A stretch of 64,000 nucleotides of DNA from Malus domestica (taxonomy: Eukaryota; Streptophyta; Magnoliopsida; Rosales; Rosaceae), in NCBI RefSeq assembly GCF_042453785.1, contig NC_091673.1:8453001-8517000 (forward strand), in the 5' to 3' direction. How positions within the stretch are numbered: the first letter of the stretch is position 1; the number at the start of each line of letters is the position of its first letter. Below are positions 21,236 through 33,940 of the stretch, piece after piece. Below the pieces are notes generated by a model. The model searched no databases, was not told where the DNA came from, and worked only from the letters and a program-made list of their open reading frames with translations. The translations under genes were made by a program, and so were the position numbers.

Positions 21236-22690
21236 GCCCAAGTAGATATATGATATTCTCACATAAGGTAATGTTTGTTATCCAATTTAATGTATGAAAC
21301 ACATGTAACACAATATTAACACAAGCATCGAGTCATTGATCTGTCAAAATCCTGGACAAACATAACAATGTCGTCTTACTAATAACTTAAAGCCTCGTTT
21401 GGTAGCCGTTTTAATTAGACCGTAATTCAGAAAGTAGGCATTCATCAATCTGTATTACTCAATTGTATGTTACTGATTTTATGAAAGGCCAGATTCTCAT
21501 CAGTTTCCTACTATTTTTTCTTTAATGTCGGTTTTAGAAGTATACGTAACGAGTCGATTTTAGTCTCACGAAATATTTTCATCATATTTGAGTAATGCAA
21601 ACCAATTATTCGTAAAGCAATAATGTGTTTGGTTGGAGAGGAGATGCTGCCGACATATCAGTTGAGCAAAATTCCAATCATGTACTGCAAACACATGCAA
21701 CATTTTGCTTCCAAGCTTTGGCTCAAAGGAGCAACCAAATCGCTGCCATGCGGCGTCTCTTACACAATTGACCTTTTGAAATCAACCAATGTTGGAAGGG
21801 GCTAACGCTAAAGTGATCGAACAAATCCAACACTAAGTATCATTCTTAAAGAACGATAACACGACTAATGTTAATTCGGTCTAACGTCACTCATTTTCAC
21901 TTTGTTTAACGAGATTTTGAGTTCAAATCTCGTGAACGACACTTACAGACAAGTTAGACAAGTTAGCTAGTGATTGGATTCCAAGCAGCATGTGTGTAAT
22001 AGTTCATGCATGTGAATGTTTAGGACCACAACTTTGTTTAACGAGATTTTGAGTTCAAATCTCGTGAACGACACTTACAGACAAGTTAGACAAGTTAGCT
22101 AGTGATTGGATTCCAAGCAGCATGTGTGTAATAGTTCATGGATGTGAATGTTTAGGACCACATCTACTTCTGAATTGTGATTGGGATTAATTTAAAACAT
22201 TATATTATAATCATACTTAACCCCACATCATGAGGCATGTAAATTAATCCATGCTTCGGGGAAACAATATTTTTCTTTAAATATAGGGAATTGTTATTAG
22301 TACTCAAAAAATCTTATTTGGCACGCCAAAATTTTTATAATTAGAAAGAAAAATACATTTGTGAGAAATGTAAAATGAGATTTTTAAATTGTTAATAACA
22401 GAACTACAAAAAGTGACATTCAAATTCGAGTGGAAAGAAAAAAACACAATGCTTTAAAATAAATTAACACATAATTGACTCCCTATCAAGATCCCTAAAT
22501 GCATGCCCTCCTCAACGACTCGCCATCTCTCCCAATAATTTAATTAATCTTTGATGACCTAATACTTGGTACCTTCATTAATTTACTGTTACTTGATCAC
22601 TCATATATTTCATGCATTTATACCATCCATTTCTAAAATCTTTGTGATGTTTTTGTGTTAAAATTGTGGCATTTTACCTTACCTTGTGTT
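21236..22690. other. Intergenic, with one tandem duplication
   Basis: I see no gene. A 132-bp unit starting TTTGTTTAACGAGATTTTGAG is tandemly duplicated (21,901-22,032 and 22,033-22,164), with only one or two differences, so the duplication is recent. Confidence 0.7.
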
Positions 22691-25640
22691 AATGTGAAAT
22701 TAAATTTGTTTTAGGATCAATTTCAATTAAAAAGAAGAAATGAGAAGACACGGACAAAGAATGACAGAGAGGATGGCACACAGGAAGAAATGGCAGACAC
22801 ACAACAGATAAAAAGAAAAAAAAAACTGACAGAAGGGAGAGCTGAAGACGCAGGAAAAGAAAAAGAAACAGGAGCAGAAAAACAAAGAGAGGTGCGGAGA
22901 AAGAGGAGCAGAAAAACAGCAGGGAGAGCACGGAAAAAGGGCAGTGCGCAGGAAGGCAGAGCGCACGACAGAACCAGGCGCAGGGAATGCGCAGAGAGAG
23001 GAAGAGCAGAGGAAGTCAGGAGCACGGGAGAAAGGAAAAGAAGTTAGGAGCAATGGAGAGCTCGTCTTGTTAAATCGGGTGTTTTCTTTCTTTGTTATTT
23101 TGTTTTATGGATAATTTCTTATGTATTAATACAAGTATGTGTAACTAATTTATTTTGCTAGAGTGAGGCCATGAGCCGCAACATGAATACGTAGATTTCT
23201 CTTTCAATTGCTTAAGTGTTGTTACATGCTTGATTTGATATTTTCAATCACTGAATTAAACTATCTATGTACCTTGATGCTTGATCACCATTAGGATGCT
23301 TAGAAAAGTTATCGGATGCAATTTTGAACAAATGTCACGTTAAAATTAGTTGTGCTTCTTGTGATTGAGGATTGTACTATCCTAAGGTAAATATCATGCT
23401 CTTAGGGATTACATGGTTTAACAAAAGGATTTTCACAAAGATTAATGAATCACTCATGTTTATATTTAATCCAAATGTCATGGATAAGTTGCATGTAGTG
23501 GTATGCGTTTTAGCTTGAATGTCACAAGTAAAACATACACAAGGAAAATCCAACCTTCAAAGCATGTGTGTTTTTGATCGGATCATATTTATATATATTT
23601 TTACTTCGAAATCACTCGTCTTTCTTAGTTAGTTCATTATATTTTTGAGTTATTTACGTTATTTTTGTGTTTATAGGATTTGTTATGCAAAGAAAATAAA
23701 AATAGCACAAAAGAATCTTGCTGCCAAAAATACTTTCCAGCTTATACCTTGAAAAGAGCACTAAAGCCACACACATGATCACCGCATGCGTGTAGTCATT
23801 CCATTACTGCAGAATCTCATCAGTCATCAAGTGCACATGCTCAGTGAACATTACTGTTCCTTTACTGTATTATTCTGTTTGTGGCCTACCGCCTACTTTA
23901 TATTCTTTTGACCTTTTTCCGTTGTTGATGTAGTTGTCATGTTGTAATATATATGATTATGCTAACTTCGCCCAACATGCTTAACATGGTCTCATTGATA
24001 CCACTGATCGTGAAATTTGTGAGTGTTTGACAGGTTGCTATGTCGAGAACATGAGAAAGGAAAAAGGGCTGATGGCATTCTTCTGTTATGATGGAAAGAG
24101 GCGCACAAAAGAAAGATAATAATAAATAAAAGAAACAAAAGAGGCAGCGCCAGCGAGAGAAGAAAAACACGGCCTTGCCAGCGTGAACCTCGGGGGGGGG
24201 GAGAAAAACCAAGAGCACGAGCAGCAAGCTGCCTTAGGCACAGAGAAAGACAGAAGGCACCAAGCTGCCTTAGGCAGCGAGAAAGAAAGGAGAGGAATTC
24301 AAAAGCTGCCTTGCAGCGTGTATCCAATCAGAGGAGGTGTGAGCCTCGGGGGAGATTAGCAGTGCGCACAGAAAACAGAGGGCGCTGGGCAGACAGAGCA
24401 CTGAAGCACTCTCCTCTTTCGGTTAAATCTTTCCAAACTTATATTTTATTTCTGTTTTAATAATGTGTAACTAAATTTATTTTGGCTAGAGGTTAATTCA
24501 AAGCCATGAATATATTTGTAATATGAATTGATTACCTTCAGTTGTGATTTCTGAGTTGTGATTTAATTTTCTTAACTGCTTGATTGATAACTTATTTTTG
24601 TATGTCGATTAAGAATGCATACTTAATTTACATGCATGAATTTGATGCTAGAATATAAGTGAATTTCACCTAATCGTTATGAACTTATGAGTAGTGAAGG
24701 TTGTTATCCACAATCGTGTTAAGTGAATTCTTGGCAAGAGTATCATGCTTTTCATAGTTACGAATGCCTCGTCAATGCTTATAGTTTTCACAAAGTTTAA
24801 TGATCTTTGATTGTATCTCTATTGTGCTTTTCACGTAGGGGACTTTTGAAGAATGTTTTGAATTGTTGTATGCGTTTTTCCGTCCAATTCAATAACTTAA
24901 GGAAAACTTGAAGATTAAAAAAGTGTTGTTCACGGTTAATCTGAAGTATTGAGATTTACAATTTATTGAAATAACAACTGAAAATCAATTTAGGTTGCAT
25001 ATGTGTCATGTGTGGAGAAGAACCCTCTAGCTAGTCCATCACCTATCCTTTCACCTTAATTTCATGCTTTTGTCAATTCTGTAATTTATTTAAGTTTAAT
25101 TTACTTCTCGTCAAAACCAAACCCCCCCCCATTATTAAATTATATTATTTAGTTAGTTTTCATTGTTGTTAGTCTTTTAATTCAATTTCCGTCCATTTCA
25201 GTTCCTAGTGTCTAATTTGATTGTTTTCATTATTTTGAGTCATTCTAAGTGTGTTTCGAGTTATTAGAGTTTTTAGCCTAGTTTTGTGTCCTTGAGTCTT
25301 GTTTAATAATTCTAAATTAATTTAGAATAGATTAGCAATCCCTCCTAATCCCCGGCCTAGAACGATACCCTACTTACATACTTTACTACAATTGATAAAA
25401 ATAGGGTTTAATTTGTGTGCTTATATATTACACATCAGTTTTCAATTATTTAAGCAATTGGAATAGCTACGTAGGAGTGTTGTTGGTAAAGGTTGAACTC
25501 TAGCACCTTGTCAATCTAATTTTCTTAAATTAATTGTATTATCTTGAGTTTATATTTTTAATTGTTTTGTTAAGTTGAATCATTGTTCCTATAAGCAAAT
25601 TCCCATTTTAGATATTTGTTTAATTCACATCCAGTAATAT
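22690..25640. other. Probable old LTR-retroelement relic
   Basis: Two diverged segments (about 22,700-23,660 and 24,000-25,090) share an A/G-rich block (22,730-23,045; 24,060-24,410), then GTGTAACTAATTTATTTTG with GCCATGA downstream, about 1.33 kb apart. The 25,330-25,430 stretch (CCTCCTAATCCCCGGCCTAGAACGATACCC) resembles gypsy Athila-type LTR ends. No coding frame survives. Confidence 0.35.
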
Positions 25641-26771
25641 TTAGTTTCGTCAAATTAGTTTGGTTCTTAGAGTTAAATAAGTTAAATACACAAAAACTCG
25701 TAAATTGTTTATATCAGTCCCTGAGGAGATCGACCTTACTTGAGTCATTCTATACTACAAACACTTGTTCTCTTGCAAGAATTTTCTATGGTTTAACCCT
25801 TTGTTTTACAAGTGGTAAAATCGCTATCACTACTTGTTGCCATTTCCTCGTCTCCAACTTTTTTATATCCTTTATTTTTTGGAACTTAGATCGATCGACG
25901 CAGTCACACAGGCATTTCGGTGGAAAAAAATATACAAACTCAAGGGTGACACATGTTTAAAATTCAAAACTTGAACCATAACTTACCTACTTTGTTAATT
26001 TTTTGGTTTGACTCAACCAAGCATTATGTTACCCATTTACAAGTAAATTTAATAATGATTGCTTACTTGAAACGGAGAAGTAATAAATCTGAAAAGTTAG
26101 GAATAAGAATGAAATGGTACATGGTCACCTATTTCATCAATGTAATTTTTGGTTTTTCAGGTATTAGATTATAGATTAATGTAATGTGAAACTTGTATCC
26201 TTTTTTATTCTGCATGTGGCAGTAAACGAAAAAAGTAATGAATTCGGGAAGTTAAGAATAAGAGAGAAGAAAATGGAACAAGATCACTTAATTCACGTAG
26301 TCAATGTAATTTATGGATTTTCAAATATTAAACTACTAATTGTAATGTGATCGTGTGCGTGTCAGTAAAAATTGAGAAAGTCAGGAATCTGAATAATTTA
26401 AATACATATTCAATGTAAACCTACCAGAAACCTCTAGAAATCAAGATTGTACACAAGGGTTAATTAAACTTAATAATTATTGTTAGCTGAGCTAATCAAG
26501 GTGGATATATAATTGAATAAACTATGATTGATATCTTACCTAAATGCTATGTGTGAGTATTGCTTTCATCACTTGCTGGCATTGCTCTCTCTGTCTTGAA
26601 GATATATGGTTTTATTTTAATCTCTCAATTTGATCCCCCACCATGCAGCATATAATCTTCATATAACAAAAGACTAGTCTCAAGTCTTCACGACCACCTT
26701 TCTGGTTCGACATTTCTGTTTCCTCTCCCAATTTTCTATGTTCTCCTGCTTCTGAAGGAGTGAGAAGCAAC
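25641..26771. other. Intergenic and probable promoter region
   Basis: AT-rich with no supported gene. The right part would be the promoter and 5' UTR of the broken PLP-type gene. Confidence 0.4.
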
Positions 26772-26833
26772 ATGGGAAGAAACAAACAAGAAAAAGACAC
26801 AATGAATGGCAAACTCAAGGTACATATATACGT

Positions 26834-26855
26834 GTGTGTGTGTGTGCGCGCGTGT
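26834..26855. repeat. GT/GC microsatellite
   Basis: GTGTGTGTGTGTGCGCGCGTGTGT lies in the first intron of the broken gene. Confidence 0.9.
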
Positions 26856-28805
26856 GTTTCCAAAAACTTTTCTCTGTAACTGTATTATTACTTCAAAGCT
26901 GCTCCTAATTGGCATAAGGAAGTGATTTACGTTCATTCATTCTCTCCGTCTGCACAGCCCGTTCATTTCAGTCGCTTGGTTCTCTTTGGTTATTCAATCC
27001 AAGGGCCAGAGATAAATAGGGGTGTGCATGAAGAGAAAATGAGTGTTTAGAAATCACTTTCTGTTGACATATCTTGGCATAGTGAAGTTGGCTAGAGCAT
27101 TATGCTCTCCCTCTTCACTCAAGTTCAAATTGTTCTCCCCGTAGTTGAGGTAATTAGAATAAGAAAATATATTGTTGCTAAATGTGAGCTGTAAATTTCC
27201 AATTCTCTGCTCTTTAGGATATAGTAAAAGCTGAACTCCAAGGACTGGCTTCAGGTTCTTCACCAAACTCACCAACTGAAGATGGAAGACCAAGCAGCAT
27301 AATAGTTAAGGTCAATGAATTTTGTCCCATACTTTTTTCCTTTTTTTAAGCGTGGCGGTCACGTCATCATGTGGTATTACTACTAATTTACATGTTAACT
27401 GAGTTCCGCCATACTTGTTTGAATCACATAAGGCAAACACCATATTTCCTGCTCACTTGATAGCAGAAGCCATATCCTCACCCAGAGGCCTTGATCTGAG
27501 ATGGTCAGGTCCCATCACACCAAGTGAGATGCTCTATGTTCAGCAATACATCTTCGCAAAGTACCCAGAATACTACAATGATGTCAAAAAACTAGACATC
27601 GATAATCTTTCGATCAACGAAGAAACCTCAGGAACTCCACCCCATGACAATAAGCTTAAGTCACCCAAGAGTGTGACACCAAAAGAGTTGTCCCCATTCA
27701 GCAGCACTCACTCAGACCTGGACAGGACTAAGATGGAACCCTCAAGACTGCTCGACATCCTGACCAAGAAATCCTCGTTCCAGGGTAACTTTGTATCCAT
27801 TCCTGAGGTCCAAGCAAGGAATAGGGCATTGAAGCAATGTGGGTTGCAAGGGGAGGACTATTTAGTCCTTTTCATGTCAAATTACAAAGATGTGATGGTG
27901 ATGATTAGTGAGAGCTACCCTTTCTTCATAGGAAATTACTATATAACCATTGTGGGAGAGAAGACTGATCAGTCTGATCCCATAAGGGACTTTGCAAGTA
28001 CCAAAGAATCTAGGGTTATTTCAGCACCAGAAACTTGGTTGGATTTGAGGATAAAAGGGTCACAACTTAGCCAGTACTTTAGGAGAAAGTGCAAGTATAG
28101 TCCCAGAGGACTATTTTCCAATCTTGCAACTGTCAATGAGACTAAATACTCCATGCATTGGATCTAGGCCTGGCAAACGGGTCGTGTCAGTCCTGTTCGT
28201 GTCGTTTTCGTGTAACACCTGTTATCTTAACGGGTCGTGTCGTGTCACACCCGTTATCTTAACGGGTCCTTAACAGGTCGTGTCACTTTACCCAACGGGT
28301 AAAGTGACCCGACCCGTTATGACCCGTTATGACCCGTTAAGAAAAATATATTTTTTTTCTTAAATTTGCACATGCCACACATTGCCACATAAATATTACT
28401 TCAAAACATTAAAATACATTTGTCGTTTAAGTACTACATCTACACTAAAAAATAAGAGCCTAATAAAAAAATAATACATACACTACTAATCTATTACAAA
28501 TTTTAAATGTGCAAGGATATGCAAAATGAAACAGTTTTTGTTTTCAAGGTTGTGAAATCTTTCTCAAAAGTTTAAACCTGAATTTACAGAATCCTCGATT
28601 TACATCGATCATCATGAAATTGCATTGGAACTTTGGCTTGATCTATTGCCTTCAAGAGTTATGTTGATGATGTTTTCAGTAAGGTTTTCCACGTCATAAC
28701 TCTCTTCTGCATAAACTAAGCATAGAAAAACCAAACATTAAAAATCATTCAAATTATGAGAAGTTTACCAAAATAATTATGAAAAAAAATAAAACAATAG
28801 TACTA

Positions 28806-31800
28806 TACCATACTTTTATTAAGTATAAACATAAGATTTTGTGGTATCCACTAGTGTAAATATTTTAAATTGAAGATCGAATTCAATCATTGTATTCATA
28901 TAAGGTCAAGGAGTGTAGTTGTAAAAAATCATCAAAATCGGAGTTAAATTAACCGTTAAATCGTGATTTTTCGTTTATAACTGTCGAAAAGTTTTGTCCC
29001 GTTACTTGCTCTCTAAATGTTTGTTTTTTGCAATTTTTGGCGTATGCGATCTCGAAATATATACAAACATGTTTGACGGTTGGATCATTGAAACTAGTTT
29101 CGTAGAATGAGTATCCCATCAAAACAATAGATTCACTAATACTTAAGAGTTTATTCATACTTTTATTAAGTATAACATAAGATTTTGTGGTATCCACTGG
29201 TGTAAATATTTTAAATTGAAGATCGAATTCAATCATTGTATTCATATAGGGTCAAGGAGTGTAGTTGTAAAAAATCATCAAAATCGGAGTTAAAATGACC
29301 GTTAAATCGTGATTTTTCGTTTATAACCGTCGAAAACTTTTGTCCCGTTACTTGATCTCTGAATGTTTTTTTTTTTTCACTTTTTGGCGTATGCAATCTC
29401 GAAGTATATATAAACATGTTTGACGGTTGGATCATTGAAACTAGTTTCGTAGAATGAGTATCTCATCAAAACAATAGATTCACTAATACTTAATTGTTTA
29501 TTCATACTTTTATTAAGTATAATATAAGATTTTGTGGTATCCACTAGTGTAAATATTTTAAATTGAAGATCGAATTCAATCGTTGTATTCATATATGATC
29601 AAGGAGTGTGGTTGTAAAAAAGCATCAAAATCGGAGTTAAAATGACCGTTAAATCGTGATTTTCGTTTATAACCGTCGAAAACTTTTGTCTCGTTACTTG
29701 ATCTGTGAATGTTTGTTTTTTTTAATTTTTGACGTATGCGATCTCGAAGTATATACAAACATGTTTGACGGTTGGATCTTTGAAACTAGTTTCGCAGAAT
29801 GAGTATCCCATCAAAACAATATATTCACTAATACTTAATAGTTTATTCATACTTTTATTAAGTATAACGTAAGATTTTGTGGTATCCAGTAGTGTAAATA
29901 TTTTAAATTGAAGATCGAATTCAATCGTTGTATTCATATATGATCAAGGAGTGTGGTTGTAAAAAATCATCAAAATCGGAGTTAAAATGACCGTTAAATC
30001 GTGATTTTTCGTTTATAACCGTCGAAAACCTTTGTCCCGTTACTTGATCTCAGAATGTTTGTTTTTTGTAATTTTTGACGTATGCGATCTCGAAGTATAT
30101 ACAAACATGTTTGACGGTTGGATCTTTGAAACTAGTTTCACAGAAAGAGTATCTCATCAAAACAATATATTCACTAATACTTAATAGTTTATTCATACTT
30201 TTATTAAGTATAATATAAGATTTTGTGGTATCCACTAGTGTAAATATTTTAAATTGAAGATCGAATTCAATCATTGTATTCATATAAGGTCAAGGAGTGA
30301 AGCTGCAAAAAATCATCAAAATAAGAGTTAAAATGACCGTTAAATCGTGATTTTTCTTTTTATAACCGTTGAAAAGTTTTGTCCCGTTACTTGGTCTCTG
30401 AATGTTTGTTTTTTGCAATTTTTGGCGTATGCGATCTCGAAATATATACAAACATGTTTGACGGTTGGATCATTGAAACTAGTTTCGTAGAATGAGTATC
30501 CCATCAAAACAATAGATTCACTAATACTTAAGAGTTTATTCATACTTTTATTAAGTATAACATAAGATTTTGTGGTATCCACTAGTGTAAATATTTTAAA
30601 TTGAAGATCGAATTCAATCATTGTATTCATATAGGGTCAAGGAGTGTATTTGTAAAAAATCATCAAAATCGGAGTTAAAATGACCGTTAAATCGTGATTT
30701 TTCGTTTATAACCGTTGAAATGTTTTGTCCCGTTACTTGATCTCTGAATGTTTTCTTTTTGCAATTTTTGGCGTATGCGATCTCGAAGTATATATAAACA
30801 TGTTTGACAGTTGGATCATTGAAACTAGTTTCGTAGAATGAGTATCCCATCAAAACAATAGATTCACTAATACTTAATAGTTTATTCATACTTTTATTAA
30901 GTATAATATAAGATTTTGTGGTATCCACTAGTGTAAATATTTTAAATTGAAGATCGAATTCAATCATTGTATTCATATAAGGTCAAGGAGTGTAGCTGCA
31001 AAAAATCATCAAAATCAGAGTTAAAATGACCGTTAAATCGTGATTTTTCTTTTTATAACCGTCGAAAAGTTTTGTCCTGTTAATTGATCTCTGAATGTTT
31101 GTTTTTTGTAATTTTTGACGTATACGATCTCGAAGTATATACAAATATGTTTGACGGTTGGATCTTTGAAACTAGTTTCATAGAATGAGTATCCCATCAA
31201 AACAATAGATTCACTAATACTTAATAGTTTATTCATACTTTTATTAAGTATAACATAAGATTTTGTGGTATCCACTAGTGTAAATATTTTAAATTGAAGA
31301 TCGAATTCATTACTTGTATTCATATAGGGTAAAGGAGTGTAGTTGTCAAAAATCATCAAAATCGGAGTTAAAATAACCGTTAAATCGTGATTTTTCGTTT
31401 ATAACCGTCGAAAAGTTTTGTCTCGTTACTTGATCTCTGAATGTTTGTTTTTTGCAATTTTTGGCGTATGCGATCTCGAAGTATATACAAACATGTTTGA
31501 CGGTTGGATCATTGAAACTAGTTTTGTAGAATGAGTATCCCATCAAAACAATAGATTCACTAATACTTAAGAGTTTATTCATACTTTTATTAAGTATAAC
31601 ATAAGATTTTGTGGTATCCACTAGTGTAAATATTTTAAATTGAAGATCGAATTCAATCATTGTATTCATATAGGGTCAAGGAGTGTGGTTGTAAAAAATC
31701 ATCAAAATCGGAGTTAAAATGACCGTTAAATCGTGATTTTTCGTTTATAACCGTCGAAAAGTTTTGTCCCGTTACTTGATCTCTGAATGTTTGCTTTTTG

Positions 31801-31893
31801 CAATTTTTGATGTATGCGATCTCGAAGTATATACAAACATGTTTGACGGTTGGATTGTTGAAATTAGTTTCGTATAATTCGTATCCCATGAAG
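28806..31893. repeat. 346-bp tandem (satellite-like) array, about 9 units
   Basis: The anchor TGTATTCATATA recurs at 28,891; 29,237; 29,584; 29,929; 30,275; 30,622; 30,968; 31,315 and 31,661, a period of 345-347 bp. Units share CGGAGTTAAAATGACCGTTA, TTTTTGGCGTATGCGATCTCG and GACGGTTGGATCATTGAAAC. The minus strand of each unit gives an open frame of 70-120 codons (MNTMIEFDLQFKIFTLVDTT...), but the period is not a multiple of three. I read the frames as a by-product of sequence conservation, not as genes. Confidence 0.95.
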
Positions 31894-31902
31894 TTCAATG
31901 GT

Positions 31903-32160
31903 GTGTGTGTGTGTATATATGTATTTATTTATTAAGTAGATTTAAATCTATTTATTTTGTATGTATAATTATTATAGTTTTTAGGGGTATAAAATTTAAT
32001 ATATATATATATATATAATTATTATAGTTAATATTTTGGGTATAATTATTATAGTTAATTTAATATATATATATATAATTATTATAGTTTTTAGGGGTAT
32101 AAAATTGTTAAATTAATATATATATATAATTATTATAGTAATTTTTTAGGGTTATAAATT
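31903..32160. repeat. AT-rich short repeats at the right flank of the array
   Basis: A GT run (GTGTGTGTGTGTATATATG) is followed by three or four copies of TAATTATTATAGTTTTTAGG with ATATATATAT stretches. This lies between the satellite array and the right subterminal hAT region. Confidence 0.8.
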
Positions 32161-32482
32161 ATTAAATTAATATTCTGCTTATCGTGTATCGTGTTACCCA
32201 CGTGTATACCCGAACAAACCCGTTATCTTAACAGGTGCTTATCGGGTTACCCGATAACGACCCGTTTCGTTATCGTGTCGACCCGAACACCTGTTAATTT
32301 CGTGTCGTGTCGTGTCGGGTTATCGGGTCGTGTCGGGAATTGCCAGGCCTAATTGGATCTCGAAGGCACATAGGAACTCATGGCATGTCCTGCTTGACGC
32401 AACCGGCTTGGTTTTGGGGGAGGATCGGTTAGCACTTGCGCTGTACCGGCTGGTCAGGAGAAAAACATTTGACACTACGACT

Positions 32483-33480
32483 TGTTGGAAATTTGAGTAG
32501 TTTGAGTAGAAGTTTCTTTGTCCCACATTGACCATTCCCAAAAGATTTTATCACTTTATAAGGCTTTGTCATTTATAGAAAGTGATTAGAGTAATAGGCC
32601 TAGAGACTAAAATTGGGCTAACCCTTAGGGGTTGGGCTTTGGGGTGTACTAATTAATTGGTAATTAATATATAATTAATATATATTTAATTGTCAAAAGA
32701 TGGAAATTAATTAATATTTTTCAGAATTAATTAATTATTTTTAATTTCGAATTTAAATTATTTATTTATTTATTTTTACCAACAAACTCATCTTTTCAGA
32801 TAAAGTCTAAAGTGTGAGAACGCAGAAACAAAAACACCATTTTTAGCAGATGTCTCCCAACAGATACATCCCTTCCTCATACCTGTTGCAAACAGGTATA
32901 ATCACATTATATATAAATCCATCTGCATGGCATTTAAAACACACAAAAAAAATCATAAATCTTCTCCTGCAATCATAAACATCCTTTCTGAGAGAACCAC
33001 ATTAATATTCGCCAGAAGTCAATTTTTCGGTGCTGAAATTTCTGACTTAGATCGTTGAATCCTGGTGAAGCAGACGTCCGTAGAACTACAAGCACTGAGT
33101 AGGGGCGAATTTTCTGTTTCAAGGACATTGTGGTACGCAAGCCTCGATCTTTTGTTACTCTGCTTAATTAATATTTCATCTTGTTGAGTATCTGGAATAT
33201 ATTTATTCGTATTTATTATTAGCATATTTATTTTATTGCGGATTGTTGACATATATACAGCCTACGGTTTCATCATGGTATTGCTTTTATTAACAATAAA
33301 CATGTGTAATTTTTATTTCTTTCTTATTCCTGTGAACTCTAATTTCATGAACCTGATTGTACGTGTTCCCATTATCAATGGAGCGTAGTAAGTCTTTCTT
33401 TTTCTTTTTCCTACTCTTATTTTTCAAAACCTAATAGTCTTGACATAGGGCATGTTTTAGTTTCTTCGTTAAGAAGGAAA
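32483..33480 (+). mobile_element. Probable Copia-type LTR relic
   Basis: It starts TGTTGGAAATTTGAGTAG inside the broken gene and contains TTTGTCCCACATTGACC, TATATATAAATCC (possible TATA near 32,910) and a GGTGAAGCAGACGTCCGTAGA stretch like the U5 of some Copia LTRs. The right end and target duplication were not found. Confidence 0.35.
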
Positions 33481-33940
33481 GAATTTGTTTGGTAGAGCGT
33501 TTACCTTTTGGTTTATTTCGTCAAATTTTTCTCTGAACTTGGAGCAACTACTGGTTTCCTCCTTAAACTTTCATTTGGGCCTATTCTTCTCCCTCCACAA
33601 TCATTATAAACGGTTAGTTTCCAACTTAACGGTTATGTTTACACACAGTTTATTCAATTTTTTTTGCTAAAAAGTACACATGCAAATCATTAGGTGTTAT
33701 TTGCTATATATTTAGGGTAAATTAATCAAAATAGAAGTCTAGAGGAAAATTAGCAATGCATTACAAGTTATGGGGCAAAATCATAGAAATATTCTTACCA
33801 TTACATCGTAATTTTCTGTTCAAAAATGGTACAATAAACAATACATAGTCATCGACTAGAATATTTTTCAACAAAAAACTACGGTATAATGGTAAGCATG
33901 CCCTAAGTCCTCGAACTTGTTCCAGGGTATCACCCACACA

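Larger units (their letters stand above)
28165..32351. mobile_element. hAT-superfamily element (4,187 bp) with internal satellite
   Basis: The ends are perfect 12-bp inverted repeats, TAGGCCTGGCAA and TTGCCAGGCCTA. The target duplication is exact and 8 bp long, ATTGGATC at 28,157-28,164 and 32,352-32,359, as expected for hAT. Both subterminal regions are packed with AACGGGTCGTGTC / GACCCGTTA-type motifs (28,185-28,340; 32,200-32,340), probable transposase-binding sites. No transposase is present; most of the interior is a tandem array. Confidence 0.93.
26772..32500 (+). pseudogene. PLP-dependent transferase (molybdenum-cofactor-sulfurase-like) gene broken by a hAT insertion
   Basis: Three exons join in phase: 26,772-26,819 (MGRNKQEKDTMNGKLK, donor gtacat), 27,218-27,310 (DIVKAELQGLASGSSPNSPT..., donor gtcaat) and from 27,433 on (ANTIFPAHLIAEAISSPRGL...). 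The third carries motifs I know from plant MOCOS-like proteins of the PLP-transferase fold: RNRALKQCGL, ESYPFFIGNYY, ISAPETWLDLRIKGSQLSQY, FRRKCKYSPRGLF and KYSMHWI. At 28,164 a 4.19-kb hAT element interrupts the frame. Beyond it the same protein resumes (32,352 on: WISKAHRNSWHVLLDATGLV, LGEDRLALALY), but a block of about 20 codons after ALALY seems deleted before LVRRKTFDTTT, and a stop follows. The C-terminus is lost, so the gene is dead. The family name is recalled from motifs and is moderately sure. Confidence 0.7.

Noticed and set aside
22723-23053. Frames of 80-110 codons rich in Ser/Phe/Cys on the minus strand
   Set aside because: They reflect the A/G-rich repeat composition; similar frames recur in the related segment at 24.0-24.3 kb.
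28949-31898. Series of similar 70-120-codon minus-strand frames as a gene family
   Set aside because: They repeat with the 346-bp satellite period and shift frame between units, and no start or splice context is shared; treated as repeat by-product.
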